Shown here in pieces: positions 29,881 to 42,525 of a stretch of 64,000 nt of DNA. The stretch is from the NCBI GenBank assembly GCA_019054805.1, contig JAHQIY010000003.1, positions 1,922,001 to 1,986,000 of the forward strand. The letters run 5' to 3'. The DNA is from Brachionus manjavacas (lineage: Eukaryota; Rotifera; Eurotatoria; Ploima; Brachionidae). The position numbers and the translations under genes are program-made. Below the pieces are notes generated by a model that was not told the DNA's origin, searched no databases, and was given only the letters and a program-made list of their open reading frames with translations. Position 1 is the first letter of the stretch. Each line of letters starts with the position of its first letter.

Positions 29881-31202
29881 TTCACTAATTCATCATCATA
29901 TTCATTTAGAATCATTTTATAATGTTTTATAACCATTTTTTGAATAACTTAATTAAAATTGGATCCGTTTTTAATTAGCATTTATTTTTTAATTTAAATG
30001 TTTTTGTTCAATTTGTTAAAATTCTATCTTAAATAAAGATATTCGATTTTTATTTTTGTTTAATAGATATTTTTAAATCAAACTTTAGATACTTCAATTA
30101 GGCTAAGATACACAACTTGATATTAATTAAGTTTTGGATAATATTTAGATACATCTGTCTATAAAGATTCACATTCACATTTACACAATAAAAATCAGAA
30201 AAAATTAAATTCGCAATTTCGCATCAATCTGCAATTTGTTAATAAAAGACCAGGAAGACCAAAAAGACGTAATATATAAAATAATAAACTATTTCAGATA
30301 TTAATTTTGTATTTTTTTTCTATATTAATTTCAATTAATAACAAAAATTTCTTTAACAAATCATTTAATTTATTTAATAGTATACGATGAAATTTTTTAA
30401 GATACAAAAACATTATTTTCGGTTATCATTTTATTAAATATGATTATATTATGTCAAATACCATTATATTAATCCAGGCTTTTTGTACCCTTTTCTTTTT
30501 GGGTTTTTCATTACATCTTCTTGATTTTCTTCTTCAGTACATAAAGAATATGTGCTCAACTGCTCAAATTCGCCTGACGATTCCAAAGTTATTTTTTTTA
30601 TTTGAATCAATATTAATTAAATTATTAAAGCAGAGCATTTTTTAAATATATATTTTTGGTTAATTGATTTAATCAATCAAAAAATTAATTTTATTAATAA
30701 TTTTATTAATATTGATGACTAAAAGATTTCTTTATATAACCAAAAATGAGTGAATCTCATTTTAATTAGATATGTTTATCGATAATTTAGTATAGAAATC
30801 AATCATTTTTTTTAATTTCCAAAAAATTGTTTTTGATCATTTTTTATTATTTTATATTTTATTTTTTATTAAATATATAATTGAGGGGAAAGCCCCAGGG
30901 TTCGTCCGAATGGCGCAAGCCTTCGATTAAACCCTCTAGTTTGAAAAGTCTTTAGGTTTTTACAAAATTAGATTAAGTTAAAAGTTGAATTATACAAAAA
31001 AAGTAAAATTAATTGAAACAAATTGTTTTATAGCAATATACAAAGGTTAAGATATGATAAAGATATTTACATTAGGATTTATAATTTAAATTTTATATTA
31101 TTCAATTAATATTAATTTAGATCAAAAAATTCATCCCATCGATAAACTAGATTTTTAAGTGTAAGAAATTTATTCGTTTGTCTTAGTAAATTTGAAAATT
31201 AA
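29881..31202. other. Gap: A/T-rich, GC-rich hairpin island at 30880
   Basis: No gene is recognised. The plus frame 30451-30645 is hydrophobic A/T-rich translation only. The one conspicuous object is the GC-rich structured patch at 30880-30948 (listed separately). Confidence 0.4.
30880..30948. other. GC-rich structured patch with a GNRA-type hairpin
   Basis: In otherwise A/T-rich DNA this patch reads GAGGGGAAAGCCCCAGGG, then TTCGTCCGAATGGCGCAAGC and CTTCGATTAAACCCTC. It can fold as GGGG-AAAG-CCCC, as GAATGGC-GCAA-GCCTTC with a GCAA tetraloop, and by an outer GAGGG/CCCTC pairing. On the minus strand an A-rich (ATTTAATAAAAA) run follows, so it may be the 3' end of an unrecognised retroelement. 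A ribozyme or other structured RNA is possible but no known core was matched. Confidence 0.35.
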
Positions 31203-34200
31203 ATTTATAGCGTCATCACGTGACCAAAAACAAAATCGATGGAAAGTTTGCTTGCAATTTTAGGCGAAATTCAACGTTTAAGAATTCAGTTAAACTGAAT
31301 CTAAAAAAGTTGGAAACACCTGTTAATCATCAAACCATCATCCAACATGTTAAGTAATGTTCAAACTCGATAATGCGAACAAACCAAAGTTTAGGAAAAG
31401 GTACTCGATATTCAGATTTCACTTTTTACCTGATGATTTCAAAAAGGAATTACTGCGAAACTATTTTGATGCAATCAAAATCAAAGGTCTTAAAATTAAG
31501 AAAACTCAGAAGAATAAAGAAGAAAAATCAGAAGAAAAATATAGAGACAGTCCCTTAAATAATTGAATGAAGAGAATAATCAAATGATCATTCTCTACTG
31601 TCCTCAGAAACATGCTCATACTCCAGTTTTACCGCAAGAACTTAAAAAAAGCTTGGAACAAATTAACTCATTAAGTGAAGAAAAGCCACATGCTCAAGCT
31701 TAAAATTCACTAAAACCAACATTCAATAATGTTAAGACGAGCATACAAATCAAGCACCAATCAGAATTCGAAACACATAACGCATAATCTAAAAAACAAC
31801 TAATAGATCAAGAAGAAGAAGATTATAGTAAAATTGATGATAAAGAAGATGTCAATGTCTTTCAGGATAATACTTATGGGCTCACATAGAATAAAAAGCA
31901 ATTCAGAAAATTATTTAAAAAATTAGAAATCAAAAATGAATCCTAATTCAAGAAATCTCTAAGAGGTGTGGAAAAATTATCCTAGGAGGAAATCTAAATG
32001 CGAAGGCTAAAAGCTAAGGTTGTTTTGGTGAAAATGAAAATGGTCTTATTTTAGAGAAAATACTTAGCGAACTGAATCTCTCTGTAATTAATGATAGAAC
32101 GCCAACATTTAATAGATTTAAATCTGAACAACTTAAAATTTAGATATTTTGCTAATTCCATTATTTTCTTATCAGAATTGGACTTCAAAGTTTTGGAGGA
32201 TCATGATATGTTAAGTGATCATTTTCATTCAGGCACATACAACATTTGAGCATTTTAAAACAGTTACGTCACCTAGTTCTCACTTTGATTTCTAAAAAGC
32301 AAATTGGGGACTATTCAAAAAATTACTTAGATCCTCAAACCTAAATATTAGTTCTCTTACAAATATTGATAAACTGAATGAACAAATTTAATTGAAAATC
32401 ATGAATGCGGCCCAGAAAAGTAATCTTATCAAGCTCAAATATTTTTTAAATCAAGCCAACGGAAAAAAATTGTATTACTAATTAAGGAACGTAGGATAGT
32501 TCGAAGACTTTTTCAGAAAACAAAATGTTCTTCTCTAAAAATGGCCTTTAATAAGCTAACATCTGAGTTTAATAACCAAAACTGGCTGGAGTTATTAAAA
32601 AAATAAACCCATTATCGAGTAGACCATTTTGGGGGAGAATAAATAAATTTAGATCAAAGAAATGTTCTGGGGAAATTCCCATGCATAATTAAAGTTGGAA
32701 AATGGTTTAATACCGATAAGGATAAACGAGAAATCTTCGGAAACATCTCAAAGACAACTTTTAGTCCTCATACAGATTTAGATATATCTGAGAGTGATAC
32801 TGAGAAATCATACACAATCTCAGACTTCTTAAAAAAACCATGTACTAAATAATCTGAATGAACCAATTACTGTTTCAGAAATTACATGTTCTTTAGTAAT
32901 TATTATGAAGTTGCCTAAGTAACTATTATTTTTTTATTTGTTTTCCGTACCGAGCTAGAGCTCCTTCAGAATAAGTTAAAAATAAAATAAAAAAATAAAA
33001 TAAAAATAAAATTAAAGTTATTAAAATTAGATAAAAAAAGAATCAAAATAGAGTAAATAAGCTAAAAAAATGAAAGTTGAAAAGACATAAATTGGAAAAG
33101 ATTGTTACATGTGGCACATGTTAAAATAGTTCAAGTTTCAGGAAAAAAAGAAGAAATAGTAAGGTAGCAATTACACAATGGAGTTGGGTATTCAATATAT
33201 CTTGATTCGAAACCTTCTTTGTATTCTTTCACCAGTCTTTCAACAAATGGAATAGAATGACTCAGTCCTGTCCCAACATATTTCTCACTCAACTCAAAAA
33301 GACGATTCGAGACTGTTAGTAATTTTAGTTTATTAAAAGCTTCATGTTGCACGATGTTGGAGGGAGTATCATTTTTTAACTTAAGGATAGATCTTACTGC
33401 TGTATTCTGAATTGCTTGTAGTTTTTTGATATTATTTTCTGAAAATGAATTCAAGCAAGGAAAAGAATAGTCTAAAATCGATCCGACTAAAGATTTATAT
33501 AATATAGTAATTTACTTGAACGTATTATTTATACAAGATTATACAATTTTCTTGAGTGAAATTACCTACTAATTAATGAGCAATCAGGATTTAGAAAACA
33601 TAGTCGCACATTATTTTCTAATACAAAAAGTAGTAGAGCCTTAAAAAAATAATCTGCTGTTTGTATTTTGATATTTCTAAAGCTTTTGATAGAGTTTGGC
33701 ACGATGGACTGATTTATAAGCTAATTAAAATTAATCTGCCTCCTAATCTTATTTACTAGATCAGATAATTTCTCCATTCCAGATCTTTTATAGTAAAAGT
33801 AAACTGACGTTTGAGCGTAAAATACTCAATTTAAGCAGGGGTTCCACAAGGATCAGTAATTATTCCGCTTTTTTTCAGTATTTTCATAAATGACGAACCT
33901 AAATGAAATTAGACTAATAGCCAATACTCTCTTCTTTTTGCAGATGACTTGGGTACCTTTTTTATTTTTAAAAAGAAAAGGAATCTCGAAAGTTTAATTA
34001 ATAAGTACTTAAAAGAAATTGAGAAATGGCTTTTCAAATGGAAAATGAAAATGTCTGTTGAAAAGTCATGTTACACTATCTTCGAAAATAACTCTAGAGA
34101 AAAAACTAATCTTGACCTAAAATTATATGAGAACAGTTTAAATCAGTTACTGAAACTAACAATAAAAAAATACAAGTGATTCAAAATTCATCAGTTGAAT

Positions 34201-34612
34201 CTAAAATATGATACTCCCTCCATAATGCATTAAGAGGCCTTTAATAAACTTAATTTATTATTAATGAACCGACTGTTTGAGTTGAGTGAGAGATATGTTG
34301 ATACAGGACTGGGTCATTCCATTCCATTGGTGGTCAGACTGGTGGAGGAATACAAAGAAGGTTTCGAATCAAGTTATATTGAATACCCAACTCTATTGTG
34401 TAATTGCTACCTAAATATTTCTTCTTTTTTCCCTAAAAAATCAGAAATTTTAAAAATATGCATCCAGTTTTCTCTATTTCAATAAATCTAATTTCAATTT
34501 TCTTTATTTTAACCTTTTTTATTTTTTTTTGTTTTATCATATTTTAACTTTATAATTTTTTTTTTTTTGATCTGAAGGAACATTAGCTCGGTACAGAAAA
34601 CAAATAAATAAA
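31203..34612 (+). mobile_element. Jockey-like LINE, decayed, with nested LINE
   Basis: A full-span but heavily decayed LINE. It has the 5' end at 31203 (AATTTATAGCGTCATCACGT, as at 20115 minus), ORF1 (31290-31560 and worn tail), endonuclease/linker pieces (31990-32920; for example GGNLNAKA as the GGDFNA box), the RT (33530-34170), the C terminus (34190-34485) and a 3' tail at 34566. The RT reads INEQSGFRKHS, FDISKAFDRVWHDGLIYKL, AGVPQGSVIIPLFFSIFIND and SLLFADDL, with many stops. About 100 codons of the thumb are missing near 34170. A minus-strand LINE end (32930-33505) is inserted between linker and RT. Confidence 0.82.
32930..33505 (-). mobile_element. Nested jockey-like LINE 3' fragment
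   Basis: The minus strand carries an open 107-codon frame (33131-33454): NSFSENNIKKLQAIQNTAVR, SILKLKNDTPSNIVQHEAFN, then RLFELSEKYVGTGLSHSIPF and YPTPLCNCYLTISSFFPET. This is the C terminus of ORF2, almost the same as at 42042-42365. It is followed by the 3' tail at 32930-32966 (complement of CTGAAGGAGCTCTAGCTCGG). It is a 5'-truncated copy that landed in the older LINE at 31203-34612. Confidence 0.9.
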
Positions 34613-36433
34613 TAAATAATAATAATCTTGAGCCTACTAATGCAGCAATTTAACAATAAAAATATAAAAATTGTTTGCTATTATTTAATCTTGCAAAATA
34701 AATTATAAAAGAATGCTCGACAATTTTTTTTGACACTTATTTTTTGCTTTCAATATTAAACCTTTATATCCTTAGTTTAAGTTTCAGTTTTGAGAAAATA
34801 TAGCACATTTGTAAAATTTAAAAAATTTTCTCTACTAGTTGGTAACTATATAATTATCTCGGTTTGGCGGCGGTGAAATTGGGAGCAAAATAAAAAAAAT
34901 TAAAGCGGAGCAAAGTAATTTAAATTTTTAAAAATTTTAATTATTAAAATCAAAAAAATTTATTATGCATGAAAAAAGTCAAAAAACTGCATTTAATATT
35001 GTTTTTATCAATTTTCGATCTATTTTCTAAGTATAAATTTTTATTTTAAATTTATTCTTTTGTTTACGTTTAAAATTTTATTTCTAAATATTAAACAATA
35101 ATTTTATAAACTAATTATCAATAATTGAAATAAAACAGGGATTCAATTTAATAAAATATGTTATTCTACGGTATTTCTCTTAACTTCAGTGTGGCCATGG
35201 TTTGGTGAACATTTCGATCTAACAACCAAATTGATGATCATTATTATTAGAACCAGATAAATTATTTATGATCAAACATTTTTAATTTTATCACTAAATA
35301 TTTTTCTCTAAAATATTTTGAATTTTTTTTTATGATTCAATTAAATTCATGTAATTAAATACATCTTACAACTGCAAATTTTTTTTAAAAAGTCCAGTAC
35401 ACTACCGGCATTTTGAATTTTTCGAAAAAGAAGAAAAATAAAAATTTGAACATGAAATAGCTTTTCTACTTTATGTCTTGGGTAATTTTTAAACATAATT
35501 TTTATTTTTTTTAAACTGGCATTGAGAATTTAAGTCAATTTTGTTAAATCGTATTTTGTGGTGGCGAAAAACCGGATCCGGGTTTTAGAGACTAATTTTT
35601 TTTTTACAAGTTTATTTTTTTTAAGAAAAATTTTGTCGAAAAACATTACTGAATTTGAAGCTTAAAAAAATTGTCTGATAAAACACTAAATCAAACTAAA
35701 GATCTTTTAATAATTGTCATGACTACTTATTAAAAGTATTTAATTTATTCTTTATCTGAATTTCTAAATTACTTTTTATTGAGCGCTAGACTAAAAATAA
35801 AATTCAAATTTTAAAATAATTCATTTACCTAAACCAACAAATATACTACGAAAAATTCGACTCGATGTATATACATAATTATTTTTTATCACTTTTCTTT
35901 ACTTTTATTATTTTTTTCTTAAAGCAACTAGTTCTTTTCAGGGGTACGAACCTTCAAAGCTAAATCTAAAAAAGAAAAAAATTTTCTTTATTATTAATTA
36001 TGTAAACCAAAAGACATTAGCAACAATATTTTTGGCATTATATTTTTTTAATTAATTCTTTTTCAATTATTTTATATATCAAGCCTCAATTAGTGGTAAA
36101 TAGTCAGAAAGATGTTGATAGATATTTTCAAATAACGTAAAATTAGACTGCTCTAGAATAAGAATCATTAAAATTTAAGTGGGAGCAGGCTTCATTTTAC
36201 TTTTATGTTTTTTAAAATTTAAAGTATCATTATAGGTGTTTGCTAAACCAAACCTGAAGGTTTAATTAATAGTGTTTGGTGTATTGGAAACATACACTAA
36301 AAACCCGCGATTTAAAATTAGAGTAAATAATGAAAAAAAATTTTATCTACTAATTGATAGTTAATTGAGTCAAAGAAAATTACAAAAATTTATAAAAACC
36401 TCTGTTTTATTAAAACAAATATCATTTTCAATA
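34613..36433. other. Gap: A/T-rich, no gene seen
   Basis: About 1.8 kb without a recognisable gene, repeat pair or RNA. A short phrase near 34750-34800 (TTAAACCTTTATATCCTTAG) resembles text near 28815-28845, probably a shared repeat. Confidence 0.4.
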
Positions 36434-37383
36434 AATTATTTTACTTAATTTAACGTCAAAAATGTAAAATCACATAATATTGCATCATGTAAGAAAATGT
36501 AAAATAACATTATTTTACGTAATTTTACACTAATTTAAGAAAGTAAGGCCGAAAACGCTTAGGACTAAAAAAACTTAATTTTAGAGAAAAAGATGAAAAA
36601 AAATATTAAAATCTATTACTTTTTTTTTCATCATTTTGCGTAAAATTTGTTAATATGTATTTAATAATGTGTAATTTTCTGTCATATTTTCTAAATTAAT
36701 GTAAACATTTTAAAAGTACCTAAATTTTTTTATGCCAAAAGATGATTTAAAAAAAGATATAAATTTAATAACAAAATACTTAATGCAATTGGAAATGATT
36801 TTTAAATAAATTTAAGCTTTTTTATTTAAATTTTTTTGAATAGTTTTCCGAAAGTAAAGAATTTAAACAAAAAAGTTTTAGTTTATATACAATTAAAGAT
36901 TTGTTCACATTAAAAAAATAAAATTGTTATTGATTATTTATTAACTATTACAAAAGATTTATTGGTTAACTTTTTGAATCATTTTTAATTGCATTAAGTG
37001 TTTTGTTATTTTTAAAATGATCTTTTGGCAACAAAAAAATATAGTTACTTTACTAATATTTTCATTTATTTAAAAATATGACAGAAAATTACAGATTAAT
37101 AAATACAAAATTGTGTAATTTTACGTTAAATGATGTAAAAAAAAGTAAAAAGTGTTACATTTTTTTCAAAAATTGTTTTATAAAATTCAAATTTTTATCA
37201 ACTTTTCACTTTTCCTCTAAAATTAAGTTTTTTTTGTCGAAAGCGTTTTCGGCCTAATTTACTTAAAATAGTGTAATATTGCGTAAAATTACGTAAATGT
37301 TATTTTACATTTTCTTACATGATGCAATATTATGTGATTTTACATTTTTTGACGTTAAATTACATAAAATAATTTTATCTTAC
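36434..37383. mobile_element. ~950-bp non-autonomous element, ~170-bp inverted ends
   Basis: Left arm 36434-36600 and right arm 37205-37383 are complementary: TTTAACGTCAAAAATGTAAA with TTTACATTTTTTGACGTTAAA, GCATCATGTAAGAAAATG with its complement, and GGCCGAAAACGC with GCGTTTTCGGCC. The interior is non-coding, with further GTAAAATT-type units. Composition resembles the other TTTACGTAAA-rich ends in the window. Confidence 0.85.
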
Positions 37384-37854
37384 CCATTATACAGTTTAAC
37401 TTAAACCACTGTATAAAAAGACTCAAATTTTATTTAGCTCATCAATTAAATAAATAAAACAGCCAAATTTTTACAATTATTATACAAAATATCACCTTCC
37501 AAGTGCTCAACTTTTAACTTTTCGGTTGACCAAGTCTAAGAAGTGCTTTTGATTTTGAAATTTAAAAAATTGGCTATAATTATGCAATAGTCAATTTATT
37601 TTGAGAAGTAACATTAGCCAAAAACAACCTTTTTTAAATAAATTAAAAAAAATGAACCTTTAAAGAGTGCTTTTATAAGTAAAATTGACATAAAAACTCT
37701 TCACTTTAAAAAGATGAACTCTCAGGTTTGTCCCGAAGCATAACCTCATACGACATACATCTTTGATGCGAAGAGGAGAAAAATGGTTGTCTGAGAGGTT
37801 TTGTGAGTTAAAATAATAGGTTAAAATAAATATATATATTTTAGAATACTTTTT

Positions 37855-39605
37855 ATTATTTATTATTTATTATTTACATTTGAGCTAAGGCCGCTCTCCG
37901 GCCACGTCGCATTACGCTGTTAAATAAAGCGTATTGCAATTTTACTAATAAAATACAAAATATTTCGTATAAAAAAAAAAAACTTAATAGAAAATAATAG
38001 ATGTTAATTTATGGGTTCAATTTTGGGCTTCCGTGTTGAATTTGATTAGCTCGTAGAGTTTTTTTGGTATCACGCTACGGTTCTTCAGGTCAAAAATTTT
38101 ATTAATTTTGGATACTATTTCATTATGTTTATACATTGATCTGATCTCTGTTTTTATCATGTATTTTTTTAAGTGACAAAATTGGATCAGGTCCGAGCAT
38201 TGAGTTCCTGTGATTTGTTGGTAATAGTCTCGCATATCTATTATTTCTCTAGTTAAGTCTTTTGATATGTTCAAGTCGTGCACGTTTTCAAGTATACTCT
38301 TCGTGTACTTGTTCATACTTAGTCTAATGAAGAAGTCGCACTTGACAGATTCTAGTCGCCAGTTAGTTGATTCGATCTTGAGCGATAATGCGAGATTTTT
38401 TGTCCTACACCTTGTATACTGATAACCTTTGAGTTGAAGATAATTAGCATAGTTTTATCTGGGTTAAACTTTATTTCAAATCGGTCTCCGTATTCTTGTA
38501 CCACATCTAACTGAGCTTGTAATCCTATTTTGGTGGTGCTTATTAAAAGAATGTCGTTGGCATATGAAATTATATCGATCTTAATTTTGTCGTCTATTGT
38601 AATTCCATGTTCAAGTGATTCATTATGAACAATTAGATCATCTACATAAATAGAAAAAAGTTTTGGAGACATTACGCCACCTTGACGTACACCAAGTATC
38701 GTTTTGAAAAGATTCGAAAATTCATTGCTATTTTGGATTATCATCAGAGAGTTTTCGTAGTACTTGATTGTGGCCATTATAATTGCAGGATCTATATTTT
38801 TCGATATCATTTTGACCCAAAGTTTTGTTCGGTTTACTTAATCGAATGCTTTTGATGCGTCAATTGCACAGACGCATAGACGTTTACAAAGGAAGTTACT
38901 TAATCAGATTGCTTGTTTTAAGACAAATAATGCATGACTACAAGATGATTTTTTTTTGAGATTGCTACTGGACGTAAATTATTTATGTCTTTGTTTGATT
39001 TTTTATTGTCCTTAACAAGAGGTTTAAGGATTGAGATGTTGAACAAATATGGAATTTGCTGAAAATTGATCATTTTTTCAAAGATTATTGTTATATAATC
39101 GATGATGTTCTTATTCGTACTGTATTTTAGCATTTCGAAGGTAACGCCACACAACCCCGAGCTTTTCCCGTTCGGTAATTGCTCTATCAGATTTTGAACA
39201 GTTTCGGGATCGATTTATGGTTATATATTTTTGTTTCTTCTGAGTTAACGAAGTTTCTGACGATAGTTTCGCTACGATTCTCGTTTGAGTTGTTCGTCAC
39301 CAGTCGTTTGTTGAATAATTGGTGATATTGCTCTTTAATTTTGTCTATTTCTATGTCAACTGTGTTTTTTTTTGAGCTAAAGTGTCGGACTTTTTTCCAG
39401 AACATGTCCTTATCAAGGCGTAATAGGTGATCGAGGGTCCTTAACGACTTGTTTCGTTTTAGTTTGATGTTGAGTCGCTTTCGCAGTCTAAACTCTCGTT
39501 TTGCTTCTTTATATTCTTTTCCGGGTTCGTATGCGAATGACGATTTTCTATAGGCAATGTATTTATCGATTAGTTTGTTATGGATCTCTTGTATAATTTA
39601 CTAGA
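37855..39605 (-). mobile_element. Second LINE family (R/I-like), inactive
   Basis: On the minus strand, in order: endonuclease-RT linker (39405-39187, RHFSSKKNTVDIEIDKIKEQ), RT fingers (39154-38918, SGLCGVTFEMLKYSTNKNII, LNISILKPLVKDN, NNLRPVAIS), palm (38810-38352, ILGVRQGGVMSPKLFSIYVD) and a C-terminal region (38316-38017). The catalytic YADD box is YAND, so an Asp is replaced. The 3' end has a GGCCGGAGAGCGGCC hairpin near 37890 and a TAAATAATAAATAATAAATA tail. Stops at 38918, 38811 and 38351 break it. It differs from the jockey-like and CR1/L2 copies nearby. Confidence 0.85.
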
Positions 39606-40282
39606 GTATATAATAAGAATACTTTTTATATACTTTTTTTTTTCTATTAGATTAAATTTATTTTATTTTAATTGATAGCAAGTTTAAACATTAGATACGT
39701 GGACGAACTTTGATGAATATTATTCAAGTTTTAATTGGTATCTTGAAGTTGTTGATCGATTCAAAATATCATTTCAATTCAAAATAATTATCCTAAGATA
39801 TTAAACTTAATCTTTGATTTGATTTAAATAATTGTAATGTTACTAGCCTTACATGCAATGTAGATTTAGAAAATTAAAAAAAATTGAAAAAACATTTTCT
39901 CAATTCATTGATAAAATAGATTCTCAATTTAGTTGACTGATTTTTTGTTAAGTCTAATTGATTTTTATTACTCATTTTGAATATTATTTGAATTTCTTTT
40001 TTAAATAGTTCCACTTAGACATTTTTTTTTACTTCCACTTTCTATTCCTAGAAGGATTCTGTAAGTTCTACGAGCAGTTATCTTTAAGCCTCATTTCCTT
40101 TATTTTCTATGCATTTTTTAATTGAATCGCTAAATCAATTTGGTTCATATTTTGTTAACTATTTCGTTCTTCTTTTCATTAGCTAAATCATGTTAAAAGG
40201 ATTATCATCCTTTAAGATTGATTTTATACCAAAGAAGTTTTATGGTTAGCTATTTTTTTCATTTCTCTTAGGAAATCAAAAG
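39606..40282. other. Gap: no gene seen
   Basis: A/T-rich, without recognisable coding or repeat structure apart from T-rich runs. The phrase CAAAATATCATTTCAATTCAAAATAAT near 39768 resembles text near 9640-9670 in THOC5 intron 7, so a dispersed repeat is likely; no ends were found. Confidence 0.4.
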
Positions 40283-40570
40283 TTAAGTTATTATTTTAAT
40301 TACTTTGGGTACTCTTGACATGTGACATGTTGGTCGAAGGTTAAACAATTGTCTGATTATGTTGTTTTGTGAGAGATTAAGAGTGATTTTAGTCTCACAG
40401 ATGAGAGGTAGGTTGTCAAGACCGAAGGTAAATTGGGTAAATTGAGCAGTAAGTTTTGTAGATAAAGGATTTGAGAAGCGGGGATGATTCAATGTTTTCA
40501 TGAAGAACGAGCAACCAAAATAGCTTCGTTGGACTTTTTTAGAGTTCTCTATTGCGTGGGTAATTATTAT
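40283..40570 (-). pseudogene. LINE ORF2 post-RT fragment
   Basis: The minus strand reads HAIENSKKVQRSYFGCSFFM, then TLNHPRFSNPLSTKL and NLPLICETKITLNLSQNNII. This matches the region after the RT thumb in the family at 37855-39605, and that region is missing from that copy (its thumb at 38352 passes straight into the final domain at 38316). It is therefore a displaced or second fragment of the same family. Confidence 0.6.
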
Positions 40571-40670
40571 TATTTTTTTTATTTAAAAAATTTCAGAAAA
40601 ATAACACAAAAAAAGATGAAAAAACACTAATTCAATTAAATCATAACTTTATTTTAATATTATTCAGTAA

Positions 40671-41110
40671 TTAAGTAAAAAAAAATACGAAAAAAAAATA
40701 AAAACTACCTATTTTTTTTGTACAGCCATTTAGACAATAAAAACCTCTATTTTTTAACATTTTTGCGTTATATTTCTCACAGCTTATTTGAACGCTTGAG
40801 CTTTTGATTTCATTTGTTTTATCCAAAACTGCTCTCTTGGTCGTCGTTTTGACAACATCATCTTCTTCGTAATCGTCTTCGAATGATTCAATGCCAATTT
40901 CTTTGCTTGGAACTAACTCAAATGGTTGAAATTCGACTGCAGATTTTGTTTTGATAGGAGCTCCTCTTTTGCGCTTGTTGCTTATAGGAATATCCAGACC
41001 TATCTTATCAGAATTCATTAATTTCAATCTTCAAGCACAACCTATTATGTGGTTACAAAAATAATTTTTTAAGTAAAACGCACATGTACATTTACTTAAT
41101 TTCCAATTTA
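40671..41110 (-). pseudogene. MULE-type transposase C terminus with SWIM finger
   Basis: Just upstream of the frame at 41027-40671, the minus strand reads CTCAFYLKNYFCNHIIGCA: a SWIM zinc finger of CxC...CxH type. A stop codon follows, then RLKLMNSDKIGLDIPISNKR, KRGAPIKTKSAVEFQPF and the tail CEKYNAKMLKNRGFYC. SWIM followed by a KRKRGRP-like basic segment is the end of MULE-type transposases and related proteins. The MULE catalytic domain is absent and the stop splits the remainder, so this is a relic. Confidence 0.6.
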
Positions 41111-41185
41111 ATAATGCGATTTCCATGTACATTTCCTTGCGATTCACATGTACATTTCCTTGTTGATGTTAATAATGCGAATTTG
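41085..41185. repeat. Short repeats of CATGTACATTTCCTTG
   Basis: The unit CATGTACATTTCCTTG or close variants occurs three times (about 41090, 41127, 41150), with ATAATGCGATTT/ATAATGCGAATTT also repeated. It covers the region upstream of the SWIM fragment; probably local slippage or transposon-end subrepeats. Confidence 0.65.
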
Positions 41186-41439
41186 GCTCATTTCAAGTAT
41201 CATTTTATCAAAATTCGACCATGGCTTTAACTCGAGTTTACTCGTGTACTGTTATTTTTAAAAATTAATTATAAGTTAATTATTATTTTTATTTATTTTT
41301 ATTTTAATTGAGTAATGTTTTAGTTATATACTTATCGACTTAGTGCAGGTTTTATCTAATTAGTGAATTAATAGATTAATTTGTGAGAGTTTAGCACTAT
41401 TATATACTTTTTATTGATTTTGTGAATAAAAAACCAAAT

Positions 41440-42524
41440 TAGTTTTTTTGATTAGATCCTTTTTAGATAGGAGGACATTTAAGGTAAATGTGAATGACCA
41501 CTTGAGCGACGAATATCAAATAACTGCAGGTGTTCCTCAAGGCTCAGTAATTACTCCTCTTTTATTTAGTATATATATTAATGACATCCCAAAAAGAAAC
41601 AAAACAAATAATGAATACTCTCTGCTTTTCGCAGATGATCTAGTTATATTCTCCATTTATAACAAAAAAGGGAACCTTGAAAATAAGATTAATAAATACA
41701 CCAACGAACTAGAACAATGGCTCATTAAATGGAAAATGAAGATTTCAGTTGAAAAGTCGTGTTCAGTTGTCTTCTCTAGATATAAAAAAGAGAGTGATAA
41801 TCTAAACTAAAAAATTTATGGAAACAGAATAATGAACCAAAAAGAAATCAAGTTTCTTGGTATCAAATTTGATTCAAAATAAAATTTTAATATAATAGTA
41901 GACGAAATTATAGAACGCTGCAACAATAGGTTAAATATTATTAAGATACTGTCAAATAAAAAATGGGTTCTCACTCAAAACACACTAGGAAATTTATATA
42001 AATCTTTAGTCGGATCTATTTTAGACTATTCTTTTCCTTGCTTGAATTCATTTTCAGAAAATAATATCAAAAAACTACAAGCAATTCAGAATACAGCAGT
42101 AAGATCTATCCTTAAGTTAAAATGTGATACTCCCTCCAACATGGTGCATCATGAGGCTTTTAATAAACTTAAATTACTAAAAATCTCGAATCGGCTTTTT
42201 GAGTTGAGTGAGAGATATGTTGGGACAGGACTGAGTCATTTTATTCCATTGGTTGTAAGACTGGTGGAGCAATACAAAGAAGGTTTCGAATCTAGATATA
42301 TTGAATACCCAACTCCATTATGTAATTGCTACCTTACTTTTTCCTCCTTTTTTCCTGGAACTTGAACTTTGTAAACATGTGCTACATCTAAAAATCTATT
42401 TCAATATATGTCAATAAATGTTAACTTTAATTTTTTTTAGCTTATTTACTTTATTTTGATTTTATTTTTTTTAATTTATTCTGAAGGAGTGCTCACTCGA
42501 TAGAGAAAACAAATAAATAAATGA
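41440..42524 (+). mobile_element. Jockey-like LINE, 5'-truncated, recent
   Basis: It starts within the RT palm and reads FKVNVNDHLSDEYQITAGVP, QGSVITPLLFSIYINDIPKR and SLLFADDLVIFSI (catalytic ADD intact), then the thumb KWKMKISVEKSCSVVFS and the C-terminal frame at 42042-42365 (NSFSENNIKKLQAIQNTAVR to SSFFPGT). Stops at 41808 and 41881 separate the frames. It ends with a worn 3' tail (42479-42524). The C-terminal part is nearly identical to the nested copy at 33131-33454, which suggests a recently active family. Confidence 0.9.
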
Positions 42525-42525
42525 T

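Noticed and set aside
30880..30948. tRNA gene or tRNA-derived SINE
   Set aside because: AGGGTTCG and TGGCGCAAG resemble B and A boxes, but their order is reversed on the plus strand, spacing is wrong and no cloverleaf forms.
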